Positions 35,270 to 48,849 of a DNA stretch of 64,000 bases are shown here, in pieces (the first letter of the stretch is position 1; the number at the start of each line of letters is the position of its first letter). The DNA is from Aquarana catesbeiana (lineage: Eukaryota; Chordata; Amphibia; Anura; Ranidae): NCBI RefSeq assembly GCF_042186555.1, contig NC_133336.1, positions 40,170,338-40,234,337 of the forward strand, written 5' to 3'. The notes below the pieces were generated by a model. That model was not told the DNA's origin. It ran no database searches and saw only the letters and a list, made by a program, of their open reading frames with translations. Position numbers and translations under genes: made by a program.

Positions 35270-37355
35270 AAAGGACAGAGCTTGCTCTGAGATACTAGAA
35301 ACTGAAAGCTACATGATGTCAAATCCCCGCCTTCCAATATCAATATTGCTAATTGCAAGGGAGTCATTAACATTACAATTAACATGTTACCAAAGTACAG
35401 CATGAATAAAAAACTACAAATTCTATTAACACATTGAGGTGAGGGAGGGTGGGGTAGAGGGAGCTGAGCGAGGATTCACAGGGAGGTGAAATAATTGTGT
35501 AATCCTGAAAAGAAGGGAAAAAAAAGAAGGAGAGCTAATACAATGTTTCTAATTTCACCCTGGGACTGTCTACGAGTTAAAATTGTATAACCCCTAAGTG
35601 TAAAAAATAAGGTATAAATAGAACAGAGTACCATCATCCAAATCGGTTGAAATAGACAAATAAAGGGGCCAGTCCCCAACTGGTCCCTCAGAACAAAAAG
35701 GGAGTATGGACTATTGCGGTACAGATATAAGTGATGTAGATTCACATGGGTAAAAACTATATACAATTTTATTAATACAAAACCAATATAAAATCAAGCA
35801 AGACATACATTATTGGATACATAAATTTACATGGGGAACAATCGGGAAGGATCACCAGTATAATGGTCCCCAAGGGGGGAAGATCACATTGGGATAACTG
35901 TACACAGATGACATATCTCAACTAGTTTCGCGGTCTCAATGCCGCTTCTTCAAGGAAAATCTGCAATAGGTTTGGACAGATAATTAACATTCAATGTAAA
36001 AATAAACAATTCAATCAAAAATACAGAAACATAAGTAGGGGAAGGGAGAGCAGTGCTGATTACCTGTGACCGTGCCCAGCCAAGGTAACTGTGCCAATAA
36101 AAGTTCCCCCGTGGCTGTAAGAGAACTGTTAGTTCCCGTTCGGTGCGCACTCGTGGGAAAGATAAGGGGATCCAGAAAGGAAGGAAGGGAGGGGAAAAGG
36201 GGGTGGGAAGGAGGGGGGATGAGAGAGTCGAAACGTAGAAGAAAAAAGGGTGGGAAGAGGAAAGGGGAAGAAAAAGAAGGGGTAGCAAAGTAAAAAACAA
36301 CAGGGCAAAGTTGTGTAGGTAAACTAACCTTAAGGATAATAAAACATGATAAGGATTCGGGGCAAGGAGTGCAATGAACTCAATCCTAAGAGTCCAGTCC
36401 TGCAAAGGACTGGCTGCCACACTGGGGGGGAGGGGTAATCAGAGATAATGGTCAAAACCAGCTGCTGAAGAGGGAAATCGCCCAGTGAGGTGATCTATAA
36501 AAGATAACTTGATGTGGCCAGAAAATGGTAAAAAAAAGGGCCACCTGAGTCTACTCAGAGGCACAAGGTGAGGGCTTGGATATGGAAGATACTTACTTGG
36601 ATATGGGAAGTACAGCCAGAGCCCCGGAATCCACGTTCAGCAGCATCATAAAGCCGAAATATTGCTTAGTCCCCAACTGAGCGGCGTCATTACATGCAGG
36701 CTGGCGCCGGTGTGTGACGTCACCCAGTCTGGTCTTCCACATGGCGCACGTGCGAAAGAATCGCGTGTGCGCATGCGCGCTAGTCATCCAGCCAGAGGTC
36801 AGAAAGCCCAAGCTGGGACATGCACAAGTGGATGGGGTGGTCCCAGAATGTAGAAACCGTCCCTCCACCAAGGAGAGCACCTAGCTGCCGCAAAGGGAAC
36901 AGACACAGGACACAGATGACACCTGGCGGTGGCACGGAATTCTGCAGGCCGGGAGGCAGCAAAGCACTACATAACAATGAGAAATGAACAATGCAGTACT
37001 GATTTTAATATAAGCAATACATCTCAAAGGTAACAAAAAATACATGACATTACATAATTATAGAAAGAAAAGCAAGAAGGACATAGCAATTGATGAAAAT
37101 ATTTGTGGTTGGTAACCACATGAACCTGGCAAAGACCCTAGTAGACCCACATAGAACATGAAACCTGAAGATAATTGTGTAATCCTGCGAATGTAGCTGT
37201 CTCTCTAATTTCACCCTGGGACTGGCTACCAGTCATCTGCATTACAGGCTATTTTCTATGATTCATCTACTTTATCATTTATATTTCAAATAAATGAGGA
37301 ACTAATATAGATAATAGAAACACTATATAAAAATAAAGTTCATAGTTGGAAAAAA
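34978..37355 (-). repeat. Array unit 15
   Basis: 2,378 bp, promoter subtype 1. Exon-2-like segment 36064-36114; CRE 36715-36722. Left part matches unit 7; right part matches unit 20. This is where the seven-unit order breaks. Confidence 0.95.
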
Positions 37356-37653
37356 GTCTGTGTCCCACTGTATTATCCAGGCTGATCTAACACTGGCTAT
37401 TCACAGGCGCAATCCCACTACTGATCAGCACGGGGGTTTTGACCTGCTCCATCTCCGACCTGGGCCGCTTCACCCCTCCTTAGGCCAACCTGGTGGCTCT
37501 GGGCTCCCCTGGAACCACCATATTGATACTGAACTTAGCATGGACACCCACTCAACATAGCGCAGGGTAGATCAGAACTCCTGGACTCAAGCAATCCAAC
37601 AGCCTCAGCCTCCCAAGTAGCTGGGATTATAGACGCACGCCACTGCAACCGGC
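37356..37653 (-). ncRNA. 7SL (SRP) RNA copy 16
   Basis: Full length and matching copy 1: helix 8 loop GAGA with the closing C changed to U, and GCGUCUAUAA in the Alu domain. Confidence 0.9.
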
Positions 37654-39084
37654 AAAGGACAGAGCTTGCTCTGAGATACTAGAAACTGAAAGCTACATGA
37701 TGTCAAATCCCCACCTTCCAATATCAATATTGCTAATTGCAAGGGAGTCATTAACATTACAATTAACATGTTACCAAAGTACAGCATGAATGAAAAACTA
37801 CAAATTCTATTAACACATTGAGGTGAGGGAGGGTGGGGTAGAGGGAGCTGAGCGAGGATTCACAGGGAGGTGAAATAATTGTGTAATCCTGAAAAGAAGG
37901 GAAAAAAAAGAAGGAGAGCTAATACAATGTTTCTAATTTCACCCTGGGACTGTCTACGAGTTAAAATTGTATAACCCCTAAGTGTAAAAAATAAGGTATA
38001 AATAGAACAGAGTACCATCATCCAAATCGGTTGAAATAGACAAATAAAGGGGCCAGTCCCCAACTGGTCCCTCAGAACAAAAAGGGAGTATGGACTATTG
38101 CAGTACAGATATAATTGATGTACATTCACGTGGGTAAAAACTATATACAATTTTATTAATACAAAACCAATATAAAATCAAGCAAGACATACATTATTGG
38201 ATACATAAATTTACATGGGGAACAATCGGGAAGGATCACCAGTATAATGGTCCCCAAGGGGGGAAGATCACATTGGGATAACTGTACACAGATGACATAT
38301 CTCAACTAGTTTTGCGGTCTCAATGCCGCTTCTTCAAGGAAAATCTGCAATAGGTTTGGACAGATAATTAACATTCAATGTAAAAATAAACAATTCAATC
38401 AAAAATACAGAAACATAAGTAGGGGAAGGGAGAGCAGTGCTGATTACCTGTGACCGTGCCCAGCCAAGGTAACTGTGCCAATAAAAGTTCCCCCGTGGCT
38501 GTAAGAGAACTGTTAGTTCCCGTTCGGTGCGCACTCGTGGGAAAGGTAAGGGGATCCAGAAAGGAAGGAAGGGAGGGGAAAAGGGGGTGGGAAGGAGGGG
38601 GGATGAGAGAGTCGAAACGGAGAAGAAAAAAGGGTGGGAAGAGGAAAGGGGAAGAATAAGAAGGGGTAGCAAAGTAAAAAACAACAGAGCAAAGTTGTGT
38701 AGGTAAACTAACCTTAAGGATAATAAAACATGATAAGGATCCGGGGCAAGGAGTGCAATGAACTCAATCCTAAGAGTCCAGTCCTGCAAAGGACTGGCTG
38801 CCACACTGGGGGGAGGGGTAATCAGAGATAATGTTCAAAACCAGCTGCTGAAGAGGGAAATCGCTAAGTGAGGTGATCTATAAAAGATAACTTGATGTGG
38901 CCAGAAAATGGTAAAAAAAAGGGCCACCTGAGTCTACTCAGAGGCACAAGGTGAGGGCTTGGATATGGAAGATACTTACTTGGATATGGGAAGTACAGCC
39001 AGAGCCCCGGAATCCACGTTCAGCAGCATCACAAAGCCAAAATATTGCTTAGTCCCCAACTGAGCGGCGTCATTACATGCAGGC

Positions 39085-39917
39085 TGTAGTGATCGAGTAT
39101 ATTAATATTATATTGGGTGTATAGATAATTAATTAGTGGTTATTATAATGATGAGGTAAGTACTCTTCCGCAGCAACCCAATTCTTCCAGAGAGATGCAC
39201 TTTATTGACTTCCAACACAGAACAAAGTCCAAAGTCCACAGATGACAAAGAAATCCGACAGAGGAAATATAACTCAGAGACCCATATTATTCAGTCTTCC
39301 CAGCCATGCACAGACAAGCCTCCCCTACACACAGACTAGCCTCACTCTTAAAACTTATAGACTGAATGCCGTGTTATACTCACTAAATATTGAATGGCTG
39401 AGCAATTTGATTGGCTTTTGATTAGCTTTAGTCTTTCAAACAGACAACAACCCCCAGCCGTGAACAGCTGTAGTCATAAACCACCCCAATTTGCACTCCC
39501 GCATATCAACATCAACAAGTCCCCTTTAGATATATGTAATTAGATTAAACAGAACACCCTTTTGAGCCCTTGGAATACCTACATTCCTGCATATCAACAA
39601 GCCCCCTCTGATAAATTAGCCCCACAGGAGGGAGCCTCCGCTAGGCCAACCCAAAACATTCCCTGATCCCATTGTTACCCCCTCAAGTCTAATTACCATC
39701 AATAAATATTTCTTCTATGGTCCTTTAAACAATGTACCCTTTGAAATGTTTAATTAGGTTAACAGCCCATACCTCACACCCCTAGGTAGACTTGCATTAG
39801 ACTAGCACATCAAAGGATCTCCAACTGTTATCTTAAAATTGAGTTGGCTTGGACAATTTCTGCTCAACCCATACTCCAATACAATATTATACATAACTTG
39901 GCCAACATATTACAACA
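39085..39917 (-). mobile_element. Solo LTR (copy in unit 16)
   Basis: 833 bp, CAGGC duplication at 39080-39084 and 39918-39922. I see no difference from the copy in unit 17. Confidence 0.88.
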
Positions 39918-40574
39918 CAGGCTGGCGCCGGTGTGTGACGTCACCCAATCTGGTCTTCCACATGGCGCACGTGCGAAAGAATTGCGCGTGCGTATGCCCT
40001 CGTCATCCAGCCAAAGGTCAGAAAGCCCGAGCTTGGACATGCACAAGTGGATGGGGTGGTCCCAGAATGTAGAAACCGTCCCCCCACCAAGGAGAGCATC
40101 TAGCTGCCGCAAAGGGAACAGACACAGGACACAGATGACACCTGGCGGTGGCACGGAATTCTGCAGGCCGGGAGGCAGCAAAGCACTACATAACAATGAG
40201 AAATGAACAATGCAGTACTGATTTTAATATAAGCAATACATCTCAAAGGTAACAAAAAATACATGACATTACATAATTATAGAAAGAAAAGCAAGAAGGA
40301 CATAGCAATTGATGAAAATATTTGTGGTTGGTAACCACATGAACCTGGCAAAGACCCTAGTAGACCCACATAGAACATGAAACCTGAAGATAATTGTGTA
40401 ATCCTGCGAATGTAGCTGTCTCTCTAATTTCACCCTGGGACTGGCTACCAGTCATCTGCATTACAGGCTATTTTCTATGATTCATCTACTTTATCATTTA
40501 TATTTCAAATAAATGAGGAACTAATATAGATAATAGAAACACTATATAAAAATAAAGTTCATAGTTGGAAAAAA

Positions 40575-40872
40575 GTCTGTGTCCCACTGTATTATCCAGG
40601 CTGCTCTAACACTGGCTATTCACAGGCACAATCCCACAACTGATCAGCATGGGGGTTTTGACCTGCTCCGTCTCCGACCTGGGCCGGTTCACCCCTCCTT
40701 AGGCCAACCTGGTGGCTCTGGGCTCCCCTGGAACCACCATATTGATACTGAACTTAGCATGGACACCCAATCAACATAGCGCAGGGTAGATCAGAACTCC
40801 TGGACTCAAGCAATCTAACAGCCTCAGTCTCCCAAGTAGCTGGGATTATAGATGCACGCCACTGCAAACGGC
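40575..40872 (-). ncRNA. 7SL (SRP) RNA copy 17
   Basis: Full length. The 5' end is GCCGU (G5 to U). GUGCUGAUCAGUAGUGGG is changed at two positions (AUGCUGAUCAGUUGUGGG), shared with copies 24 and 26. Confidence 0.9.
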
Positions 40873-42303
40873 AAAGGATGGAGCTTGCTCTGAGATACTA
40901 GAAACTGAAAGCTACATGATGTCAAATCCCCACCTTCCAATATCAATATTGCTAATTGCAAGGGAGTCATTAACATTACAATTAACATGTTACCAAAGTA
41001 CAGCATGAATGAAAAACTACAAATTCTATTAACACATTGAGGTGAGGGAGGGTGGGGTAGAGGGAGCTGAGCGAGGATTCACAGGGAGGTGAAATAATTG
41101 TGTAATCCTGAAAAGAAGGGAAAAAAAAGAAGGAGAGCTAATACAATGTTTCTAATTTCACCCTGGGACTGTCTACGAGTTAAAATTGTATAACCCCTAA
41201 GTGTAAAAAATAAGGTATAAATAGAACAGAGTACCATCATCCAAATCGGTTGAAATAGACAAATAAAGGGGCCAGTCCCCAACTGGTCCCTCAGAACAAA
41301 AAGGGAGTATGGACTATTGCAGTACAGATATAATTGATGTACATTCACGTGGGTAAAAACTATATACAATTTTATTAATACAAAACCAATATAAAATCAA
41401 GCAAGACATACATTATTGGATACATAAATTTACATGGGGAACAATCGGGAAGGATCACCAGTATAATGGTCCCCAAGGGGGGAAGATCACATTGGGATAA
41501 CTGTACACAGATGACATATCTCAACTAGTTTTGCGGTCTCAATGCCGCTTCTTCAAGGAAAATCTGCAATAGGTTTGGACAGATAATTAACATTCAATGT
41601 AAAAATAAACAATTCAATCAAAAATACAGAAACATAAGTAGGGGAAGGGAGAGCAGTGCTGATTACCTGTGACCGTGCCCAGCCAAGGTAACTGTGCCAA
41701 TAAAAGTTCCCCCGTGGCTGTAAGAGAACTGTTAGTTCCCGTTCGGTGCGCACTCGTGGGAAAGGTAAGGGGATCCAGAAAGGAAGGAAGGGAGGGGAAA
41801 AGGGGGTGGGAAGGAGGGGGGATGAGAGAGTCGAAACGGAGAAGAAAAAAGGGTGGGAAGAGGAAAGGGGAAGAATAAGAAGGGGTAGCAAAGTAAAAAA
41901 CAACAGAGCAAAGTTGTGTAGGTAAACTAACCTTAAGGATAATAAAACATGATAAGGATCCGGGGCAAGGAGTGCAATGAACTCAATCCTAAGAGTCCAG
42001 TCCTGCAAAGGACTGGCTGCCACACTGGGGGGAGGGGTAATCAGAGATAATGTTCAAAACCAGCTGCTGAAGAGGGAAATCGCTAAGTGAGGTGATCTAT
42101 AAAAGATAACTTGATGTGGCCAGAAAATGGTAAAAAAAAGGGCCACCTGAGTCTACTCAGAGGCACAAGGTGAGGGCTTGGATATGGAAGATACTTACTT
42201 GGATATGGGAAGTACAGCCAGAGCCCCGGAATCCACGTTCAGCAGCATCACAAAGCCAAAATATTGCTTAGTCCCCAACTGAGCGGCGTCATTACATGCA
42301 GGC

Positions 42304-43136
42304 TGTAGTGATCGAGTATATTAATATTATATTGGGTGTATAGATAATTAATTAGTGGTTATTATAATGATGAGGTAAGTACTCTTCCGCAGCAACCCAA
42401 TTCTTCCAGAGAGATGCACTTTATTGACTTCCAACACAGAACAAAGTCCAAAGTCCACAGATGACAAAGAAATCCGACAGAGGAAATATAACTCAGAGAC
42501 CCATATTATTCAGTCTTCCCAGCCATGCACAGACAAGCCTCCCCTACACACAGACTAGCCTCACTCTTAAAACTTATAGACTGAATGCCGTGTTATACTC
42601 ACTAAATATTGAATGGCTGAGCAATTTGATTGGCTTTTGATTAGCTTTAGTCTTTCAAACAGACAACAACCCCCAGCCGTGAACAGCTGTAGTCATAAAC
42701 CACCCCAATTTGCACTCCCGCATATCAACATCAACAAGTCCCCTTTAGATATATGTAATTAGATTAAACAGAACACCCTTTTGAGCCCTTGGAATACCTA
42801 CATTCCTGCATATCAACAAGCCCCCTCTGATAAATTAGCCCCACAGGAGGGAGCCTCCGCTAGGCCAACCCAAAACATTCCCTGATCCCATTGTTACCCC
42901 CTCAAGTCTAATTACCATCAATAAATATTTCTTCTATGGTCCTTTAAACAATGTACCCTTTGAAATGTTTAATTAGGTTAACAGCCCATACCTCACACCC
43001 CTAGGTAGACTTGCATTAGACTAGCACATCAAAGGATCTCCAACTGTTATCTTAAAATTGAGTTGGCTTGGACAATTTCTGCTCAACCCATACTCCAATA
43101 CAATATTATACATAACTTGGCCAACATATTACAACA
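42304..43136 (-). mobile_element. Solo LTR (copy in unit 17)
   Basis: 833 bp, CAGGC duplication at 42299-42303 and 43137-43141. The adjacent promoter variant (cacccaatctgg) is shared with LTR units 1 and 16, not 8. Confidence 0.88.
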
Positions 43137-43793
43137 CAGGCTGGCGCCGGTGTGTGACGTCACCCAATCTGGTCTTCCACATGGCGCACGTGCGAAAGAA
43201 TTGCGCGTGCGTATGCCCTCGTCATCCAGCCAAAGGTCAGAAAGCCCGAGCTTGGACATGCACAAGTGGATGGGGTGGTCCCAGAATGTAGAAACCGTCC
43301 CCCCACCAAGGAGAGCATCTAGCTGCCGCAAAGGGAACAGACACAGGACACAGATGACACCTGGCGGTGGCACGGAATTCTGCAGGCCGGGAGGCAGCAA
43401 AGCACTACATAACAATGAGAAATGAACAATGCAGTACTGATTTTAATATAAGCAATACATCTCAAAGGTAACAAAAAATACATGACATTACATAATTATA
43501 GAAAGAAAAGCAAGAAGGACATAGCAATTGATGAAAATATTTGTGGTTGGTAACCACATGAACCTGGCAAAGACCCTAGTAGACCCACATAGAACATGAA
43601 ACCTGAAGATATTTGTGTAATCCTGCGAATGTAGCTGTCTCTCTAATTTCACCCTGGGACTGGCTACCAGTCATCTGCATTACAGGCTATTTTCTATGAT
43701 TCATCTACTTTATCATTTATATTTCAAATAAATGAGGAACTAATATAGATAATAGAAACACTATATAAAAATAAAGTTCATAGTTGGAAAAAA

Positions 43794-44091
43794 GTCTGTG
43801 TCCCACTGTATTATCCAGGCTGCTCTAACACTGGCTATTCACAGGCGCAATCCCACTACTGATCAGCACAGGGGTTTTGACGTGCTCCGTCTCCGACCTA
43901 GGCCGCTTCACCCCTCCTTAGGCCAACCTGGTGGCTCTGGGCTCCCCTGGAACCACCATATTGATACTGAACTTAGCATGGACACCCAATCAACATAGCG
44001 CAGGGTAGATCAGAACTCCTGGACTCAAGCAATCTAACAGCCTCAGCCTCCCAAGTAGCTGGGATTATAGATGCACGCCACTGCAACCGGC
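43794..44091 (-). ncRNA. 7SL (SRP) RNA copy 18, altered SRP54 loop
   Basis: Same AGCAG to AGCAC change (43882) and other variants as copy 2. Confidence 0.9.
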
Positions 44092-46167
44092 AAAGGATGG
44101 AGCTTGCTCTGAGATACTAGAAACTGAAAGCTACATGATGTCAAATCCCCACCTTCCAATATCAATATTGCTAATTGCAAGGGAGTCATTAACATTACAA
44201 TTAACATGTTACCAAAGTACAGCATGAATGAAAAACTACAAATTCTATTAACACATTGAGGTGAGGGAGGGTGGGGTAGAGGGAGCTGAGCGAGGATTCA
44301 CAGGGAGGTGAAATAATTGTGTAATCCTGAAAAGAAGGGAAAAAAAAGAAGGAGAGCTAATACAATGTTTCTAATTTCACCCTGGGACTGTCTACGAGTT
44401 AAAATTGTATAACCCCTAAGTGTAAAAAATAAGGTATAAATAGAACAGAGTACCATCATCCAAATCGGTTGAAATAGACAAATAAAGGGGCCAGTCCCCA
44501 ACTGGTCCCTCAGAACAAAAAGGGAGTATGGACTATTGCAGTACAGATATAATTGATGTACATTCACGTGGGTAAAAACTATATACAATTTTATTAATAC
44601 AAAACCAATATAAAATCAAGCAAGACATACATTATTGGATACATAAATTTACATGGGGAACAATCGGGAAGGATCACCAGTATAATGGTCCCCAAGGGGG
44701 GAAGATCACATTGGGATAACTGTACACAGATGACATATCTCAACTAGTTTTGCGGTCTCAATGCCGCTTCTTCAAGGAAAATCTGCAATAGGTTTGGACA
44801 GATAATTAACATTCAATGTAAAAATAAACAATTCAATCAAAAATACAGAAACATAAGTAGGGGAAGGGAGAGCAGTGCTGATTACCTGTGACCGTGCCCA
44901 GCCAAGGTAACTGTGCCAATAAAAGTTCCCCCGTGGCTGTAAGAGAACTGTTAGTTCCCGTTCGGTGCGCACTCGTGGGAAAGGTAAGGGGATCCAGAAA
45001 GGAAGGAAGGGAGGGGAAAAGGGGGTGGGAAGGAGGGGGGATGAGAGAGTCGAAACGGAGAAGAAAAAAGGGTGGGAAGAGGAAAGGGGAAGAATAAGAA
45101 GGGGTAGCAAAGTAAAAAACAACAGAGCAAAGTTGTGTAGGTAAACTAACCTTAAGGATAATAAAACATGATAAGGATCCGGGGCAAGGAGTGCAATGAA
45201 CTCAATCCTAAGAGTCCAGTCCTGCAAAGGACTGGCTGCCACACTGGGGGGAGGGGTAATCAGAGATAATGGTCAAAACCAGCTGCTGAAGAGGGAAATC
45301 GCCCAGTGAGGTGATCTATAAAAGATAACTTGATGTGGCCAGAAAATGGTAAAAAAAAGGGCCACCTGAGTCTACTCAGAGGCACAAGGTGAGGGCTTGG
45401 ATATGGAAGATACTTACTTGGATATGGGAAGTACAGCCAGAGCCCCGGAATCCACGTTCAGCAGCATCACAAAGCCAAAATATTGCTTAGTCCCCAACTG
45501 AGCGGCGTCATTACATGCAGGCTGGCGCCGGTGTGTGACGTCACCCAGTCTGGTCTTCCACATGGCGCACGTGCGAAAGAATTGCGCGTGCGTATGCCCT
45601 CGTCATCCAGCCAAAGGTCAGAAAGCCCGAGCTTGGACATGCACAAGTGGATGGGGTGGTCCCAGAATGTAGAAACCGTCCCCCCACCAAGGAGAGCATG
45701 TAGCTGCCGCAAAGGGAACAGACACAGGACACAGATGACACCTGGCGGTGGCACGGAATTCTGCAGGCCGGGAGGCAGCAAAGCACTACATAACAATGAG
45801 AAATGAACAATGCAGTACTGATTTTAATATAAGCAATACATCTCAAAGGTAACAAAAAATACATGACATTACATAATTATAGAAAGAAAAGCAAGAAGGA
45901 CATAGCAATTGATGAAAATATTTGTGGTTGGTAACCACATGAACCTGGCAAAGACCCTAGTAGACCCACATGAAACCTGAAGATAATTGTGTAATCCTGC
46001 GAATGTAGCTGTCTCTCTAATTTCACCCTGGGACTGGCTACCAGTCATCTGCATTACAGGCTATTTTCTATGATTCATCTACTTTATCATTTATATTTCA
46101 AATAAATGAGGAACTAATATAGATAATAGAAACACTATATAAAAATAAAGTTCATAGTTGGAAAAAA
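43794..46167 (-). repeat. Array unit 18
   Basis: 2,374 bp, promoter subtype 2, with the 7-bp spacer deletion. Exon-2-like segment 44886-44936; CRE 45536-45543. Counterpart of unit 2 at offset 40,582. Confidence 0.95.
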
Positions 46168-46465
46168 GTCTGTGTCCCACTGTATTATCCAGGCTGATCT
46201 AACACTGGCTATTCACAGGCGCAATCCCACTACTGATCAGCACGGGGGTTTTGACCTGCTCCGTCTCCGACCTGGGCCGCTTCACCCCTCCTTAGGCCAA
46301 CCTGGTGGCTCTGGGCTCCCCTGGAACCACCATATTGATACTGAACTTAGCATGGACACCCAATCAACATAGCGCAGGGTAGATCAGAACTCCTGGACTC
46401 AAGCAATCCAACAGCCTCAGCCTCCCAAGTAGCTGGGATTATAGATGCACGCCACTGCAACCGGC
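46168..46465 (-). ncRNA. 7SL (SRP) RNA copy 19
   Basis: Full length, matching copy 4 in its variants. AGCAG and the GAGA loop intact. Confidence 0.92.
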
Positions 46466-48551
46466 AAAGGATGGAACTTGCTCTGAGATACTAGAAACTG
46501 AAAGCTACATGATGTCAAATCCCCGCCTTCCAATATCAATATTGCTAATTGCAAGGGAGTCATTAACATTACAATTAACATGTTACCAAAGTACAGCATG
46601 AATGAAAAACTACAAATTCTATTAACACATTGAGGTGAGGGAGGGTGGGGTAGAGGGAGCTGAGCGAGGATTCACAGGGAGGTGAAATAATTGTGTAATC
46701 CTGAAAAGAAGGGAAAAAAAAGAAGGAGAGCTAATACAATGTTTCTAATTTCACCCTGGGACTGTCTACGAGTTAAAATTGTATAACCCCTAAGTGTAAA
46801 AAATAAGGTATAAATAGAACAGAGTACCATCATCCAAATCGGTTGAAATAGACAAATAAAGGGGCCAGTCCCCAACTGGTCCCTCAGAACAAAAAGGGAG
46901 TATGGACTATTGCAGTACAGATATAATTGATGTAGATTCACATGGATAAAAACTATATACAATTTTATTAATACAAAACCAATATAAAATCAAGCAAGAC
47001 ATACATTATTGGATACATAAATTTACATGGGGAACAATCGGGAAGGATCACCAGTATAATGGTCCCCAAGGGGGGAAGATCACATTGGGATAACTGTACA
47101 CAGATGACATATCTCAACTAGTTTCGCGGTCTCAATGCCGCTTCTTCAAGGAAAATCTGCAATAGGTTTGGACAGATAATTAACATTCAATGTAAAAATA
47201 AACAATTCAATCAAAAATACAGAAACATAAGTAGGGGAAGGGAGAGCAGTGCTGATTACCTGTGACCGTGCCCAGCCAAGGTAACTGTGCCAATAAAAGT
47301 TCCCCCGTGGCTGTAAGAGAACTGTTAGTTCCTTTTCGGTGCGCACTCGTGGGAAAGGTAAGGGGATCCAGAAAGGAAGGAAGGGAGGGGAAAAGGGGGT
47401 GGGAAGGAGGGGGGATGAGAGAGTTGAAACGGAGAAGAAAAAAGGGTGGGAAGAGGAAAGGGGAAGAAAAAGAAGGGGTAGCAAAGTAAAAAACAACAGA
47501 GCAAAGTTGTGTAGGTAAACTAACCTTAAGGATAATAAAACATGATAAGGATCCGGGGCAAGGAGTGCAATGAACTCAATCCTAAGAGTCCAGTCCTGCA
47601 AAGGACTGGCTGCCACACTGGGGGGGAGGGATAATCAGAGATAATGGTCAAATCCAGCTGCTGAAGAGGGAAATCGCCCAGTGAGGTGATCTATAAAAGA
47701 TAACTTGATATGGCCAGAAAATGGTAAAAAAAAGGGCCACCTAAGTCTACTCAGAGGCACAAGGTGAGGGCTTGGATATGGAAGATACTTACTTGGATAT
47801 GGGAAGTACAGCCAGAGACCCGGAATCCACGTCCAGCAGCATCACAAAGCTGAAATATTGCTTAGTCCCCAACTGAGCGGCGTCATTACATGCAGGCTGG
47901 CGCCGGTGTGTGACATCACCCAGTCTGGTCTTCCACATGGCGCACGTGCGAAAGAATCGCGTGTGCGCATGCGCGCTAGTCATCCAGCCAAAGGTCAGAA
48001 AGCCCAAGCTGGGACATGCACAAGTGGATGGGGTGGTCCCAGAATGTAGAAACCATCCCTCCACCAAGCAGAGCACCTAGCCGCCGCAAAGGGAACAGAC
48101 ACAGGACACAGATGACACCTGGCGGTGGCACGGAATTCTGCAGGCCGGGAGGCAGCAAAGCACTACATAACAATGAGAAATGAACAATGCAGTACTGATT
48201 TTAATATAAGCAATACATCTCAAAGGTAACAAAAAATACATGACATTACATAATTATAGAAAGAAAAGCAAGAAGGACATAGCAATTGATGAAAATATTT
48301 GTGGTTGGTAACCACATGAACCTGGCAAAGACCCTAGTAGACCCACATAGAACATGAAACCTGAAGATAATTGCGTAATCCTGCGAATGTAGCTGTCTCT
48401 CTAATTTCACCCTGGGACTGGCTACCAGTCATCTGCATTACAGGCTATTTTCTATGATTCATCTACTTTATCATTTATATTTCAAATAAATGAGGAACTA
48501 ATATAGATAATAGAAACACTATATAAAAATAAAGTTCATAGTTGGAAAAAA
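46168..48551 (-). repeat. Array unit 19
   Basis: 2,384 bp, promoter subtype 1, but the promoter CRE is mutated to TGACATCA (47911-47918). Exon-2-like segment 47260-47310. Left part matches unit 4. Confidence 0.95.
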
Positions 48552-48849
48552 GTCTGTGTCCCACTGTATTATCCAGGCTGCTCTAACACTGGCTATTCAC
48601 AGTTGCAATCCCACTACTGATCAGCACGGGGGTTTTGACCTGCTCCGTCTCCGACCTGGGCCGGTTCACCCCTCCTTAGGCAAACCTGGTGGCTCTGGGC
48701 TCCCCTGGAACCACCATATAGATACTGAACTTAGCATGGACACCCAATCAACATAGCGCAGGGTAGATCAGAACTCCTGGACTCAAGCAATCCAACAGCC
48801 TCAGCCTCCCAAGTAGCTGGGATTATAGATGCACGCCACTGCAACTGGC
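48552..48849 (-). ncRNA. 7SL (SRP) RNA copy 20
   Basis: Full length; carries the GCCAG 5' end and GCAACUGUG of copy 8. Confidence 0.9.

Larger units (their letters stand above)
37356..40574 (-). repeat. Array unit 16 (LTR-containing)
   Basis: 3,219 bp, promoter subtype 2. Exon-2-like segment 38448-38498; CRE 39936-39943. Near copy of unit 1 at offset 37,363. Confidence 0.95.
40575..43793 (-). repeat. Array unit 17 (LTR-containing)
   Basis: 3,219 bp, promoter subtype 2. Exon-2-like segment 41667-41717; CRE 43155-43162. The only place where two LTR units are adjacent. Its 7SL part resembles units 24 and 26; its right part resembles units 1 and 16. Confidence 0.95.
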